A DNA stretch of 64,000 nucleotides from Erythroxylum novogranatense. Taxonomy: Eukaryota; Streptophyta; Magnoliopsida; Malpighiales; Erythroxylaceae. The stretch is from the NCBI GenBank assembly GCA_029891385.1, contig CM057226.1:10595225-10659224 (forward strand), given 5' to 3'. A program made the translations under genes and the position numbers. Positions 25,161 to 37,881 of this stretch are shown here, one piece after another. Positions within the stretch are counted from its first letter, which is position 1; each line of letters starts with the position of its first letter. The notes under the pieces were generated by a model. It was not told where the DNA came from. It made no database searches and worked only from the letters and a program-made list of their open reading frames with translations.

Positions 25161-25221
25161 ATTTATTTGATCAGATAAGTATTAAATTTCGAGGATGAAA
25201 TTTTTATTAGGAGGGGTGAAT

Positions 25222-28063
25222 TGTGACATCCCGTTACTGTTAGCAAGGGTATTATGGTAATATTGGGTTAAACCGATTGGTTTCACTGCATTCACTGATT
25301 GAGCTTGTTACTGGCCTCTAATTATAGAGGAACAGGTTTCTTGCATATGCATTTATTCATAGGTACATGCATTCATGATTTTCCGACATTTTAAGTGGAA
25401 GTATGAAGTGATTGAATTGTGAACCGATTGGACCGATTTGGATTGTAATTGGTCGAGAAATTAAGAGTAAGTGAGCTCGAATGACGGATTTAGAATAGTT
25501 TAAGAGTGATTGGTAATTGATAGTGGTTTATAGAAAATTTTCTAGAAATTCGGGAGAAAATACCTGGATCGGAAATTTTGGAGTGACAGACTGATTGACT
25601 GTATAGTACTGAAAGAATTGTCCAATGGCTAAGGAAATATTAGGGTTATACTGTCAGGAAATTTAAATATTGAGCCATTGAAATTTAGAGACTGAAATTT
25701 GGACTGAGTTGGAGACCTTTGTCTATATATAGCCTAGGTTTGAGATTTGGGAAAGTTACCTAAGGCATTAACGTTTTTCTTCTTCCTTCTCTACGGTGAT
25801 TTCGATTTTCCTCCATAGGTAAGGATTCTTCAATCTTTCCTCTAGGGTCTTCTTTCTATTGTGCTAGTCTAACTGATTTATTGTGATTGATGAAGGTTGA
25901 GAAGGATTGGAGTGAGTTAATCGTTGATTTTGCAGGATTTAGGGTTTACTGTGATTTGTGGCTTTGATCTGCGATTGGTAAGTTGTTAAGGCCTTATTGT
26001 TGTTATTAGTAGTTGTTTCTAGCAGTTATGGCATTTATTGGGATGGATTGAGTAGTTAGAGTGTTAATGGAGGTTTTAAATAGCATTAATGGCGAAATTG
26101 ATCGGAGAAGAAGGTGGCGCGATGCGCGTCGCGACGTCTGGCGTCGTTCGCCGCTGGCGAATAAATTTAGTGTTCGTCACGACGAAGCAATAATGACGTC
26201 AAGCATGAAGGCCGATTTGAATCTGCCACGACGAGCCTTTTGGCTTACGTCATGAAGTGAAGAAGAAGCGTCTGTGCATGGCGAAGCGTGCTTCACGCCA
26301 TGGCGAAGCGACCCGTGTCTTGCGCATGGCTAAAGGGCGCAAGGTCGTGGCGTAAGGGCATTCGATTGGATTGATTTAGATTATTGGGCGAAACTTTTGG
26401 TATAGACCTTGATTGAGGTGATTCACGATTTATTGCGGATTAGAAAGAGGTCTATAATTGAGGATAATTATGGGAGATAGAATTTAATTTAATTGGTATT
26501 GATTTATCGAGATTAAGGTCAAATATGGTTTATAGTGTGACCTAAGTGTCGAATTGAGACAATTGGAGTTTTAATTGGGATTTTCAATAGAGGTTTTGAC
26601 TAATGGATAGGAAATTGCTATGGGGATTATGAATTGAGGAAAATTGGTGAATTATAGGATTGGATCAATTATTGCCGATCTATTGAGTGAAGTGTTAGAA
26701 TGGGATATAAGAGTTCAAAATTGGGTTTTAGCACCGGGAAAAATCATGAGCATGCATTATACGTAATTTCACCGAGATATATGCATTCTTGAACTGTTTA
26801 TTTGAGCATCTAGTAATGGGACTATATTTCTTTGTTATAGGCGCCGTTGGATCGTCATTCCACGGACATTCTTTGGAACTTCGAGCAATGCTTTCGGAGA
26901 TTCTGGTGAAGTAACTAGTTGGTTTCTCAAATTCTCGATCGTTTAAATGCTCAACGTGAATTACTTGCCAAATGTGGCTGATGATTCTTGAAATATACAT
27001 GATCGGATGGTATGCCTCTCTTTGTATTGGATTTGTGAAATTGCATGATTCTTTGAAATGTACGTGATCAAGTGACATGTTTCTATTATCTTTGGATTGG
27101 ATTATTGTCTTTGGAGTGAATTACTGTATATTACTGAGAATCACAATACTGGGCTTTTATAGCCATACACTGAATTACTGAACACTGCATTGCATGCATA
27201 AATGCATGATCAGATAATGGACATGTGACTCAAGTGCTATTATCACTGAAAAGAGCCTCGAGCTCGAACATCTTTCGTCTTGGCCACGAGCCCGAGGGAG
27301 AAAATCGACGCGCCCCCCATCGAACACTTGATGAGCACTTGGGCACAATACTGAATAACTGGAAAGAGTCTCATATGCATTATATACATGAGTGATTGAA
27401 TTGCCAAATTGTGTGAAATTACTGAACTGCGTGATGCCATGATTTACTATAAATTGTGATGTGATACCGTAAATCGCATTACTATGCTATCGTAAATTGT
27501 CATTGACATCAGAAATCGTTATGACAATCGTAAATTGTTATATAATACCGTTAATTGAATATTCTTGTGCTATGTCTTTGTACTCAATTTATGAATGCGT
27601 GATTTGAGTGAACCATCGATGATGGCTTCCATTGAGTTCGCAACTCACCCAAAATTGCATTGCATCTAATTTTTCGGGATCGATAGAGTAGACCCTAGCT
27701 CGGAGATAGCTTTTCCTACCGTCGCAGCGTTACGGCGAGGGAAGCGATGGCACATGTGCCTCGGCCATTTGGGTTGGATTTTGAGGATGACTTAGGATAG
27801 ATGCTTGTATCAGTTTCCTTTTTAGTTTTGTTCAGGGGACTGATAGACTTGTCTATTCTGTTATTGGATGACTGTATGTGATTGATATTATGATTTTAAA
27901 ATTTAGTGGTTTCTGATATCGTGTTGTGTTATGGCTTTAAATTATTGCGATGCCATGTGGATTATTCAGGGAAATGTTCTGGTGGTGCACCTTTATCTTA
28001 GGATACGTATCGGAGCGACCTTCGGGTTTCCCGATGTGTACCCTACGGTGAGGGGGCGCTACA
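25222..28063 (+). repeat. 3' LTR of gypsy G
   Basis: It begins TGTGACATCCCG after the purine tract AGGAGGGGTGAA and ends GGGGGCGCTACA. TATA-like CTATATATAGCC at ~25722; GC-rich palindromic block at 26117-26365. An ORF at 26061-26255 is part of this block and not a recognisable protein. Confidence 0.92.
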
Positions 28064-29351
28064 CTAACAGTTAAACACACTCATAGACAAAGAAACTTCA
28101 TGTCATTACAAACCAAGGAGAACATATCACAATACATATCAAAGCTTAAAACAATACATGAGGATGCTCAATGTTGTTATGCTTAATAAGCTATCGAAAA
28201 TAGTCACTAACTTAGTACAAAAATCTCTAACTATTACGGAGTTTTTTGATGCCTTGCAAGGATCAACTGTCGTCTTGAGTCGCACCCGAGGAGAAAAAAA
28301 ATAATGGGTTGAGCTACACAGCTCAGTGGCTAATATATTTATAGCCATCCGTAATTAGCACAATTTCAAGCATAAGTATGTATATATGTATACATGCAGC
28401 AATTCTAGCACTCACACTATGTTCAAGCAATTACACATCTATCACATTTAATTCAACTCACAAAATATTTCACAATGTATAACACTTATTATGCTTCAAA
28501 TTGAACAATTCAATTATGCAATGCACATCACTTACCTCGAGGTTCAATGGAAATGTATGAGGGCGAAGTTTACACCTGAGCAATGTAATGAGTCCATTTC
28601 AGAGCTCATATGCCACAAGCGGGCAGCCGGGAGAAGGCTCTTGTCAACGTGCACATGGCGAACATAATGGTTCAACTCTCGCCCAAACAAAAGCACATAA
28701 TCATGCTTAGAATCATTTTATCAGATGATATACTTTCATGCTTTTTATTTATACATAATGCCATGACCGAAGTCGAGCCATAACATGATCATAATCAAAT
28801 TTACTTATATCAAATCTTATGCTTCTTTCAAGGTATACGAAATCAAAACCATTAAACAAATCATTCTCAAAACAATTTACCACATATTCAATCAAAATGT
28901 TATGCATCTCACAATGGATAACATATAGCATATATTCACACATAGGCAAGAGATTGCCTAATCACACAATAACTATAATTACATTAACCACCTAATTCCG
29001 CTTGAAATCCAAACTCAAGCTTGCCTTTCTTCTTGCTCTTGGGTAAGGTTTGCTTGATTTCCTATAACAAACCAAGTTCTCATTCAAACAACATTCAAAA
29101 GAATTCATAAAGCTTTGAAAATCAAAAGTGCTAACACTATAATCTAGACTCGACTGCCATGCAAATTTTGAGATCTTTAGAGACCGATTCAAACTTTCTT
29201 TCTTCATAAAACTTATAGCCCTATGTCTCTCGTTTACGACGAATCAACTATATCCAAAATACCAAAATACATCTGTGCAGGAAAACAGGATCTCGCCGCA
29301 GCGAAAATAGAGGCTCACCGCAGCGAAAAACAGAGGCTCGCCATGGAAAAC

Positions 29352-30756
29352 TGTTAGTAGTGTGCCCTAGGCCAATGAACATTTGTGATTTATGTATTAA
29401 CATTATGATTTGTTAATAATATATTATGAGGTATTCCGTTTCATATATGCATGTATTTCATTTATGTAATGTGATTTACATTCTATGAATGGTATTAAAC
29501 TTATGTCATCAAGTATGTGACTTGATAGTAAAACCATAAGTGTTATAATACTATTCTAGACTGTCCCTAGTCGATCATTATTGGTGGAATAATAATGAAT
29601 TAAGGCTAGTATGTGTTACGATTGATGATCACGTTTCTTGATCATGGATATGAGATATCAAATCGAAACATAGATATATGTTAGAGAACATATATTGGAT
29701 CGACTCCAAAAGAGAATACTACATGGTTTCATGTCATTAGTGATTCTCAATAGGTTTGACTTTAGTCCTTTGACTGAAGTCATCATGGTTCCTACATGAG
29801 GAATTCGGTGTTTTGATATTAGACTAAGTTATTTTAACCGAATAGCAAATGTCTTATGTTGGACATCAAATGAATCATGCGGAGGATGTGAATGGCGTAG
29901 ATGGGATTTGTACCTCTCTTAAATGAGAGAGATATCATTTGGGCCTCTTGACAAGTATGGTGAAGAAATGCATGGTCGTGCTCAAATGAATTGATGAAGA
30001 GTCATCAATGTCATTTGTTATAATCATCAACTTGGGGATCGAAACTATGATTAATCAAAGGTTGACATGTACCATGCCTTGTGATTAATCTTGATATCGT
30101 GTTACAAAAGGTGAGCTTATAACCATAGTTATAGGTTAAATCGGATTATCAATCCTCATTTGATTTGGGTAGTCATAATGTCTTGCTAGAGGCCGCTTAT
30201 GACTTATGGGCCTGAAGTGTAATCAAGCCCATTGCCAACATCAAATGAGCTACTGGTCGCGCACAAAAAGTGATGTGATGCGGCTTATTCTCTTGGGCCT
30301 AATTTATTAGGTGTTGAATAAATATATTTAGATATATTTATTAGGCTAGATTTAATTAAGTTGTCGGGCTTTTATTATATATGATATAATGGGCGAAACT
30401 TAATAGGGCACGAATGAGATTAGGGTTTCTCTATAAATAGAAGCTTTAGGTCTCATTAGGTTAACGACACAATTGTCAAGAAACCCAGCCGCCATCAAGA
30501 GAAAGATCGTGCGGCGTTCGAGAAAGATTTTCGGGATGTGCTAGCACACTACTGTATGACCGGATCGTGCATGCTCGTGTGGATACCGGTAGAGGGCATT
30601 AGCGATTTGCAGTGTCTTGGAATCCGAAAAAGAAAAAGAAGCAATCCACCCACGAAAATAAGGTATTTTCGTTAATCCATGTTTTCGATTATCGTGATAT
30701 TTTGTATGGTCTTTTCCATGCGTATTGTGAATACTCGGACCATCTGCGATCCATGA
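29352..30756 (+). repeat. 5' LTR of copia D
   Basis: It is 1,405 bp, starts TGTTAG and ends CCATGA where the 3' LTR has CCAACA. A TATA-like TCTATAAATAGAAG lies at ~30430. It aligns end to end with 36460-37881; differences are largely 1-3 base indels. Confidence 0.93.
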
Positions 30757-30768
30757 TGGTATCGAGCC

Positions 30769-32480
30769 AGTTTTAATCGTTAATCTTGGATTAGAAGCTT
30801 GATTATAATTGGTGAATGTTTTTGTTAAAGTTTGGAAATTGTTTCCCGAAGGCTTGAAATTGTTTCTATCTGTTTTGTTTTAATCGTTTATGCATTAATC
30901 TGGAAATTTCATTCTATATGCATATACGGTGATTACTGGGTTTCTGAAATCCTTGTTATTCGATGCATGTTTTGTTGTCCTTCTGGAAATAGTTTCCTCC
31001 ATTGCCGCACCCATGTTTTCTGATGATACATGATTTGTTTTTAAACAAAAGCATGAAGGAGTTTATGCGATTATTCCGAAGCCATATGTTTTCTTTTACC
31101 TCTGTGGATTGTTCTTTAACATCTGGAAATCTTGCAATTTTGAATGACTAGGGTTTCTGAAATTTATTGAAATCCCTAATTTTTTGTCTAACCCTAATTT
31201 GCGATCTTGGCTTCTGGAATTACTTGTGTTTTTGTTGAATCACATGCTCGGTTTTCTGGAAACTGTTTCCAGATTGTTGTAGACGTTCTTTTTGTGCTAT
31301 CTGCGTTTTCCCCTCTTTTGCAATTTTCTGGGTTATTGCTTATCATCTGCGTTTTCTCCATTGAGTTTCTGGAAAATCGATGGGTGAGTAACACCCATCG
31401 ACTGGCAACGCAACACCATCACTAGATGATGGTGTCACCGGCGGCGATGACATCTCCGGTGACGCCATGGGCTACAAAAACCGTCGGGTGGAGACCCACG
31501 GTTGAAGGTTCGATTTTGGTTGGAGACCCGACGGTTGAATCTTCCCAATTTTCGTTTAGATCTAACGGTAGATGTTTCGAATCGTGGAACGTGGGAGATT
31601 GGAGATGAAAACGTGGAGAAAGTGGAAGAAAAATCCAGAAGAAAGGAGAGGCAAAACCAGAAGAGAGAAGCAAGTGGGTTGGAGAAGGCGACGGTAGCGT
31701 GTGTGACACGCGCCGCGTCTACCGGGGCGTGGGCACGCCCCAGCGTGCCAATGTTGGCGCGTGCCGCACGCGCATGCACGCGCCTTCCTTTCCTTTTAAT
31801 AATTTGTTTTAAATTGTTTTAAAACCCTAATTTATCTTTTATTTTTTAATAGAGATTAAATTAATAAATACTCTAATAATAATAAAAGGTGTTTTATTGA
31901 AATTTGAAAATTATTTTCAAAGGATTATTTATTAGGAAAGGTTTTGAAATTTAATTTAATTTTTCAAGAGTTGAATTATTAAATTAAATTTATTTTTCAA
32001 ATCAACAATTAGAATCAAGCCAATGTTGTAACAAGCATTTTGTAATCTTCCATAATTCTTTATAAGGATTAATAACCTTTTAAGAACGACCCTCATCGTA
32101 ATTTTAAGTTTATATGCCTTCCATAAATCTTTACCAATGTTTATTTCTAGCTCATCCTTATGTGGGTCATTGCCAAAGCAAGGCATGTGGGGATTATCTA
32201 GGGAAGACATTTGAATAATGGTGCTATTCATAGGTAAAGTATGGTTAAACTTAACTAAGCTATCAAAACGGTTTTGAGCTTAGGACATAAGATTGGGTTT
32301 TTTACATACATGCAGTACATAAGATGTATTTTAACATAAGCCCATCAAGAGTTACATGTGATGTAATTGAAAAGAGTTTTCTACCTAAATAACTAAGGTT
32401 TGAGTGTTAAGCCAAAGCTTTCTTAGGACTTAGTGAAATATGGATCTTGTTTTCTCCCATTTTCTATTGAGGTTATTTTT
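30769..32480 (+). other. Long untranslated leader of copia D
   Basis: Between the primer-binding site and gag there are ~1.7 kb without a recognisable protein. The phrase CTGGAAAnnGTTTCC recurs (30825, 30980, 31253). A GC-rich run at 31690-31790 contains three successive perfect inverted repeats. Overlapping ORFs at 31422-31822 come from this GC-rich run and look non-coding. AT-rich sequence fills 31800-32480. Confidence 0.6.
31697..31773 (+). promoter_or_regulatory. Three GC-rich hairpins in the copia D leader
   Basis: Perfect inverted repeats lie in a row: GCGTGT-GTG-ACACGC (31697-31711), GGGGCGT-GGGC-ACGCCCC (31724-31741) and GCGCGTG-CCG-CACGCGC (31757-31773). They lie between primer-binding site and gag, where retroelement packaging or dimerisation signals are known to occur. 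That role is inference only. Confidence 0.5.
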
Positions 32481-32482
32481 GA

Positions 32483-33448
32483 GTGGGAGCTAATACCTCA
32501 TACTATATAAGAATGTTGACCTTAATGTATTATTTTGTAGATTATGGCTACTCCATCCACAAACCTGTCATGCGATCTATCTTAGAGAAAGAAAAACTTA
32601 GTGGAACAAATTTCCTAGATTGGTATAGGAACTTGAGAATTGTTCTCAAGCAAGAAAGAAAGCTTTATGTCTTGAAGAACCCATCCACGAGGAACCACCA
32701 AAAACGCACCTAAGGCTCAAAAGGATGCTTTACGAAGCATATCAATGACTCCACGGATGTGTCATGCCTTATGTTAGCGCCATGATCTCGACCTTCGAAG
32801 GATTTAGAGGAAATGGAAGCCTATGACATGCTTGCTCAACTGAAAGCCATGTTTCAAGAGCAAGCACGCCAAGAGAGGTTTAGAACCACTAAGGCATTGA
32901 ATTCATGCAAGATGACTCTGGAACACCGTGAGTGCTCATGTTCTTAAGATGAAGAGTTACATTCATCATCTTGAGAAATTAGGTGCACTGTTAGTCAAGA
33001 ATTGGCAAGCGGATCTTATTCTATCATCCTTGGTGATGAATATGATCAGTTCATTCTTAACTACAACATGCATAATATGGAGAAGTCCATTGATGAATTG
33101 CATGGGATGTCAAACCTCAAGAGAACTTCAAGAGAAAGGTAAAGACCTCCAATGAAGTTTTGTGGTTCAAAAGGAAAGGGTTTCAAGAAGAAGAACAATG
33201 AAGAAGGCAAAGGTAAAGTACCTAAGTCCAAGCCCAAGCCCAAAGCTAAGACTAAGGCACCCGAGGAGGAGTTTGCTTCCATTGCAATGAACACGGTCAT
33301 TGGAAAAGGAATTGTAAACTCTATTTGGAAGAGTGAAGAGAAGAAGAATAGTGTGACTACTTCTTGGTATGTTTGTTATAGAAATCAATTTTACTCATAC
33401 GCATCTTGGGTATTAGATACTGGAGCTGCTGACTCACATTTGTACTAA
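32483..33448 (+). pseudogene. Copia D gag and protease start, broken
   Basis: EKEKLSGTNFLDWYRNLRIVLKQERK (32585-32665 in the 32483 frame) is a typical copia gag N-terminus. Later parts (KSYIHHLEKLG, ~32948) sit in other frames. The lysine-rich stretch at ~33160-33260 precedes the protease-like WVLDTGAADSHLY (33408-33446), whose D-T-G-A matches the aspartic protease active site. Confidence 0.8.
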
Positions 33449-33805
33449 TGTGCGGGGTTTAAGAAGGACTAGAAGATTGATGGTGGTGAGATCAACTTCA
33501 GCGTGGGAAATGGAGCAAGAGTTGCTGCTTTATCCGTGGGGACTTATGATCTTATTTTGCCTCTTGGACTCATTTTGGAACTCAAGAATTGTTATTATGT
33601 ACCTCTATAGTAGGAACATTATTTCTTTTGCTTGTTTAGAGAATGATGGATTTAAATTTTCTATTGAGAATAAGTATTTCCATTTATAAGAATGACGTTT
33701 TATATGGTATTTGGCGTCAATTAAATGGCATCTATACTCTGAACAGAGTCTCTAACAAATGAGTCCATCTATAACATAAATACCAAGAAGTTTAAATCTA
33801 ACGAT

Positions 33806-36445
33806 TTGAACCCAACTTATCTCTGGCATTGTCGCTTAGGCCATGTAAATGAAAAACGTATTTCAAAACTCCATCAAGATGGATTCATTGATTCTTTTGA
33901 ATCTTATGACACGTGTGATTCTTGTTTACTGGGTAAGATGACAAAGGCCCCCTTCACAGGTAAAGGGGAAAGGGCCAATGAGCTATTGGGCCTTATACAT
34001 ACCGATGTATCGCGGTCCTTTTAGCACATCAATGAGAGGAGGTTATTTGTATTTCATTACTTTTACGGATGACTTGATAGATATGGGTATGTCTATTTAA
34101 TGAAGTACAAATCTGAATCCTTTGAAAAGTTCAAAGTGTATAAGAATGAAGTACAAAATCAGCTTGGCAAGAATATTAAAATCCTTCGATCTAATCGAGG
34201 AGGTGAATATTTAAACCAAGAGTTTGATGATTATCTTAAGGATTGTGGAATCGTTTCACAATTGACTCCTCCAGGAACTCCTCAATGGAATGGTGTTTCT
34301 GAAAGGAGAAATCTAACTCTATTAGATATGGTTCGATCAATGATGAGTCAAACTGATCTTCCAAAATACTTTTGGGGCTATGCTTTAGAAACCGCAGCAT
34401 TCATATTGAACCGTATTCCTTCAAAGGCTGTAGAAAAGACACCTTATGAGATATGGACTGGGAAGCGTCCCAATTTATCTTTTCTAAAGATTTGGTGTTG
34501 TAAGGCTTATGTGAAGCGTCCAATTGTTGACAAGTTGGCACCCAAATCTGAAAAATGTTATTTTGTGGGATATCCTAAAGGAAACTAAAGGATATTACTT
34601 TTACATCCCATCAGAGAACAAAGTGTTTGTTGCTCGAAATGGTTTCTTCTTAGAGAAGGAATTTGTTTCCAAAGGAAACAGTGGGAGTAAAGTACAACTC
34701 GAAGAAATTCAAGTTTCACAAAATGACATTGAGCCTGCAAAGGAGATTGAAGCAAGCTCACAAGCTGTTGATGAGCAGTCTTCAACAACACAAGGCCTAC
34801 GTAGATCTGATAGGATTCGTCATGAACCCGAGAGATATAGATTTCTCGTTACTGATGATGATAATGTGATGCTCATCGATCATAATGAGCCCATAACCTA
34901 TCGAAGCTATGGAAAGTCCGAATCGCTAAATGGTTAGAGGCCATGAAAGCAGAGATGCAATCCATGTATGACAATCAAGTTTGGACTTTGATTGATCCGT
35001 CTGATGGCTTGAAGACCATTGGATGCAAATGGGTTTTCAAAAAGAAACTCGACATGGATGGAAATGTGCACACTTATAAAGCAAGACTTGTTGCTAAAGG
35101 TTATCGACAAGTTCATGGAATTGATTATGATGAGACATTTTCTCCAGTGGTCATGATCAAATCCATTAGAATTCTTATTGCCATAGCTGCATACTACGAT
35201 TATGAGATATGGCAAATGGATGTCAAAACGGCTTTCCTTAATGGAAACTTACTTGAGGATGTATATATGATACAGCCTGAGGGTTTTGTCCATCCTAAGA
35301 ATTCGGGAAAGGTGTCAAGCTTCAAAGATCCATTTATGGATTGAAGCAAGCATCAAGAAGTGGAATCTTCGTTTTGATGAAGTTGTCAAAGAGTTTGGAT
35401 TCATCAAGAATGAAGATGAACCTTGTGTTTACAAAAGGTTAGTGGAGTCTTTGTTGTCTTTTAGCTTTATATGTTGATTACATCGCTCATTGGAAGCGAT
35501 ATTCGACCTTACAGAGTGTCAAGATTTGGTTAAGGAAATGTTTCTCAATGAAAGACTTAGGTGAGGCTGCCTATGTTTTAGGCATTAAGATCTATAGAGA
35601 TAGATCAAGAAAGCTTATAGGCCTAAGTCAGAGTACATACATAGATAAGGTACTGAAAAGGTTCAGTATGCAAGATTCCAAGAGAGGATTCTTACCTATG
35701 TCACATGGAATCAAGTTTTCTAAGAAGGATTGTCCTACTTCAGATAAGGAGCTTGAGCACATGAGTAAGATTCCATATGCATCTGCAATTAGATCTATCA
35801 TGTATGCCATGTTATGTACTCAACCAGATGTCTCATATGCTTTGAGCATAACAAGTAGATATCAATCTAATTATGGTGAGAGCCACTGGATAGCAGTTAA
35901 GAACATCCTTAAGTACTTGAGAAGAACTAAGGATATGTTCCTAGTCTATGGAGGACTTGAAGGAGAGCTAGTTGTAAATGGTTACACGATCTTGGTTTTC
36001 GATCGACATAGATGATTTCGATCGCAATCAGTTTTGTGTTCTGTTTGAATGGAGGTGCGTGAGTGGAAAAGTTCAAAGCAAGACATTATTGTTGATTCTA
36101 CAACCAAGTCGAGTACATTCTTTGCCTCGGATCTTTGCTAAGGAAGTTGTATGGATCGGAAGTTCATCACGAGCTTGGAGTTGTTCCTAGCATTGCAAGT
36201 CCTATAGACCTTTATTGTGATAATAATGGGGCTATAGCGAGCTAAGGAACCAAATTCGCATCATAGATCCAAACACATACTCGAGCGTTTCCATTTGATT
36301 AGAGATCATTAGAAGAGGAGACGTGAAGATATGCAGAGTGGGCACAGATGACAACATTGCCGATCCACTTACTAAGCCTCTTCCATGCCCTAAACATGAG
36401 AGTCATATGAGGTCCATGGGTATTAGATATCGTGATTGGGCCTAG
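33806..36445 (+). pseudogene. Copia D integrase, RT and RNase H, broken and catalytically dead
   Basis: GAG-pre-integrase: LWHCRLGHVNEKRISKL (~33820). The integrase core has NGVSERRN, but its second acidic site reads RSNRGGEY (~34187-34210) instead of RSDRGGEY. RT: GCKWVFKKKLDMDG, FSPVV and MDVKTAFLNGNL (34943-35250). The catalytic box is YVDY at 35470-35481 where copia has YVDD, one base change (GAC to TAC). The RT end and RNase H region cover 35548-36400 (MKDLGEAAYVLGIK), ending near ADPLTKPLP. Frameshifts at ~34585, 34935, 35340 and 36000. Confidence 0.88.
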
Positions 36446-36459
36446 TGCAAGTGGGAGAT

Positions 36460-37881
36460 TGTTAGTAGTGTGCCTAGGCCAATGAACATTTGTGATTCAT
36501 GTATTAACATTATGATTTGTTAATAATATATTATGAGGTATTCATTTCATATATGCATGTATTTCATTTATGTAATGTGATTTACATTCCATGAATGGTA
36601 TTAAACTTATGTCATCAAGTATGTGACTTGATAGTAAAACCATAAGTGTTATAATACTATTCTAGACTGTCCTAATCGATCATTATTGGTGGAATAATAA
36701 TGAATTAAGGCTAGTATGTGTTCGATTGATGATCACGTTTCTCGATCATGGATATGAGATATCAAATCGAAACATAGATATATGTTAGAGAACATATATT
36801 GGATCGACCCAAAAGAGAATACTACATGGTTTCATGTCATTAGTGATTCTCAATAGGTTTGACTTTAGTCCTTTGACTGAAGTCATCATGGTTCCTACAT
36901 GAGGAATTCGGTGTTTTGATATTAGACTAAGTTATTTTAACCGAATAGCAAACAGTCTTATGTTGGACATCAAATGAATCATACGGAGGGATGTGAATGA
37001 CGTAGATGGGATTTGTACCTCTCTTAAATGAGAGAGATATCATTTGGGCCTCTTGACAAGTATGACTGAAGAAATGCATGGCCGTGCTCAAATGAATTGA
37101 TGAAGAGTCATCAATGTCATTTGTTATAATCAGTCAACTTGGGGATCAAGAAACTATGATTAATCAAAGGTTGACATGTACCATGCCTTGTGATTAATCT
37201 TGATATCGTGTTACAAAAGGACTGAGCTTATAACCATAGTTACAGGTTAAATCGGATTATCGATCCTCATTTGATTTGGGTAGTCATAATGTCTTGCTAG
37301 AGGCCGCTTATGACTTATGGGCCTTGAAGTGTAATCAAGCCCATTGCCAACATCAAATGAGCCTACAGGGTCGCACACAAAGAGTGATGTGATCTGGGCT
37401 TATTCTCTTGGGCCTAATTTATTAGGTGTTGAATAAATATATTTAGATATATTTATTGGGCTAGATTTAATTAAGTTGTCGGGCTTTTATTATATATGAT
37501 ATAATGGGCCGAAACTTAATAGGGCCTGAATGAGATTAGGGTTTCTCTATAAATAAAGAAGCTTAGGTCTCATTAGGTTAACGACACAATTGTCAGGAAA
37601 CCCTAGCCGCCATCCAAGAGAAAGATCGTGCGGCGTTCAGAAAGGTTTTCAGGATGTGCTAGCACACTACAGCCGCAGCCCGGATCGTGCATGCTCGTGT
37701 GGATACCGGTAGAGGGCATTAGCGATTTGCAGTGTCTTGGAATCCGAAAAAGGAAAAGAAGCAATCCACCCACGAAAATAAGGTATTTTCGTTAATCCTC
37801 GTGTTTTCGATTATACGTGATGTTTTTGTATGGTCTTTTCCGCAGCGTATTGTGAATACTCGGACCATACGCGATCCAACA
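36460..37881 (+). repeat. 3' LTR of copia D
   Basis: It is 1,422 bp, TGTTAG...CCAACA, directly preceded by the purine tract. The canonical CA end shows that the 5' LTR end (GA) is mutated. An ORF at 37732-38106 spans the LTR edge and solo LTR H and is not a gene. Confidence 0.93.

Larger units (their letters stand above)
17945..28063 (+). mobile_element. Ty3/gypsy element G with ~2.8-kb LTRs, TSD CTAAC
   Basis: TSDs CTAAC (17940-17944 and 28064-28068) bound a 10.1-kb element with LTRs of 2,755 and 2,842 bp. A Met-type primer-binding site follows the 5' LTR. Gag zinc knuckles, RT, RNase H and integrase signatures follow in gypsy order. The coding region has small indels every few dozen bases, so no domain is open for long. 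LTR family is shared with solo LTR I. Confidence 0.92.
29352..37881 (+). mobile_element. Ty1/copia element D, TSD AAAAC
   Basis: Perfect AAAAC repeats (29347-29351, 37882-37886) flank an 8,530-bp element with ~1.4-kb LTRs starting TGTTAGTAGTGTG. Gag, integrase, RT and RNase H occur in copia order. The primer-binding site TGGTATCGAGCC (30757) and purine tract AAGTGGGAGAT (36449-36459) are present. Gag starts ~1.8 kb after the primer-binding site, so the leader is long. It is inserted within solo LTR H. Confidence 0.95.

Noticed and set aside
29358..30700. Repeated ~1.4-kb sequence as a possible unrelated gene duplication (with 36460-37881)
   Set aside because: TG/CA ends, primer-binding site, purine tract and AAAAC TSD show these are the two LTRs of copia D.
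31422..31822. Several overlapping ORFs on both strands in the copia D leader
   Set aside because: High GC removes stop codons here; the translations are Arg/Pro-rich, mutually overlapping and unlike any known protein.
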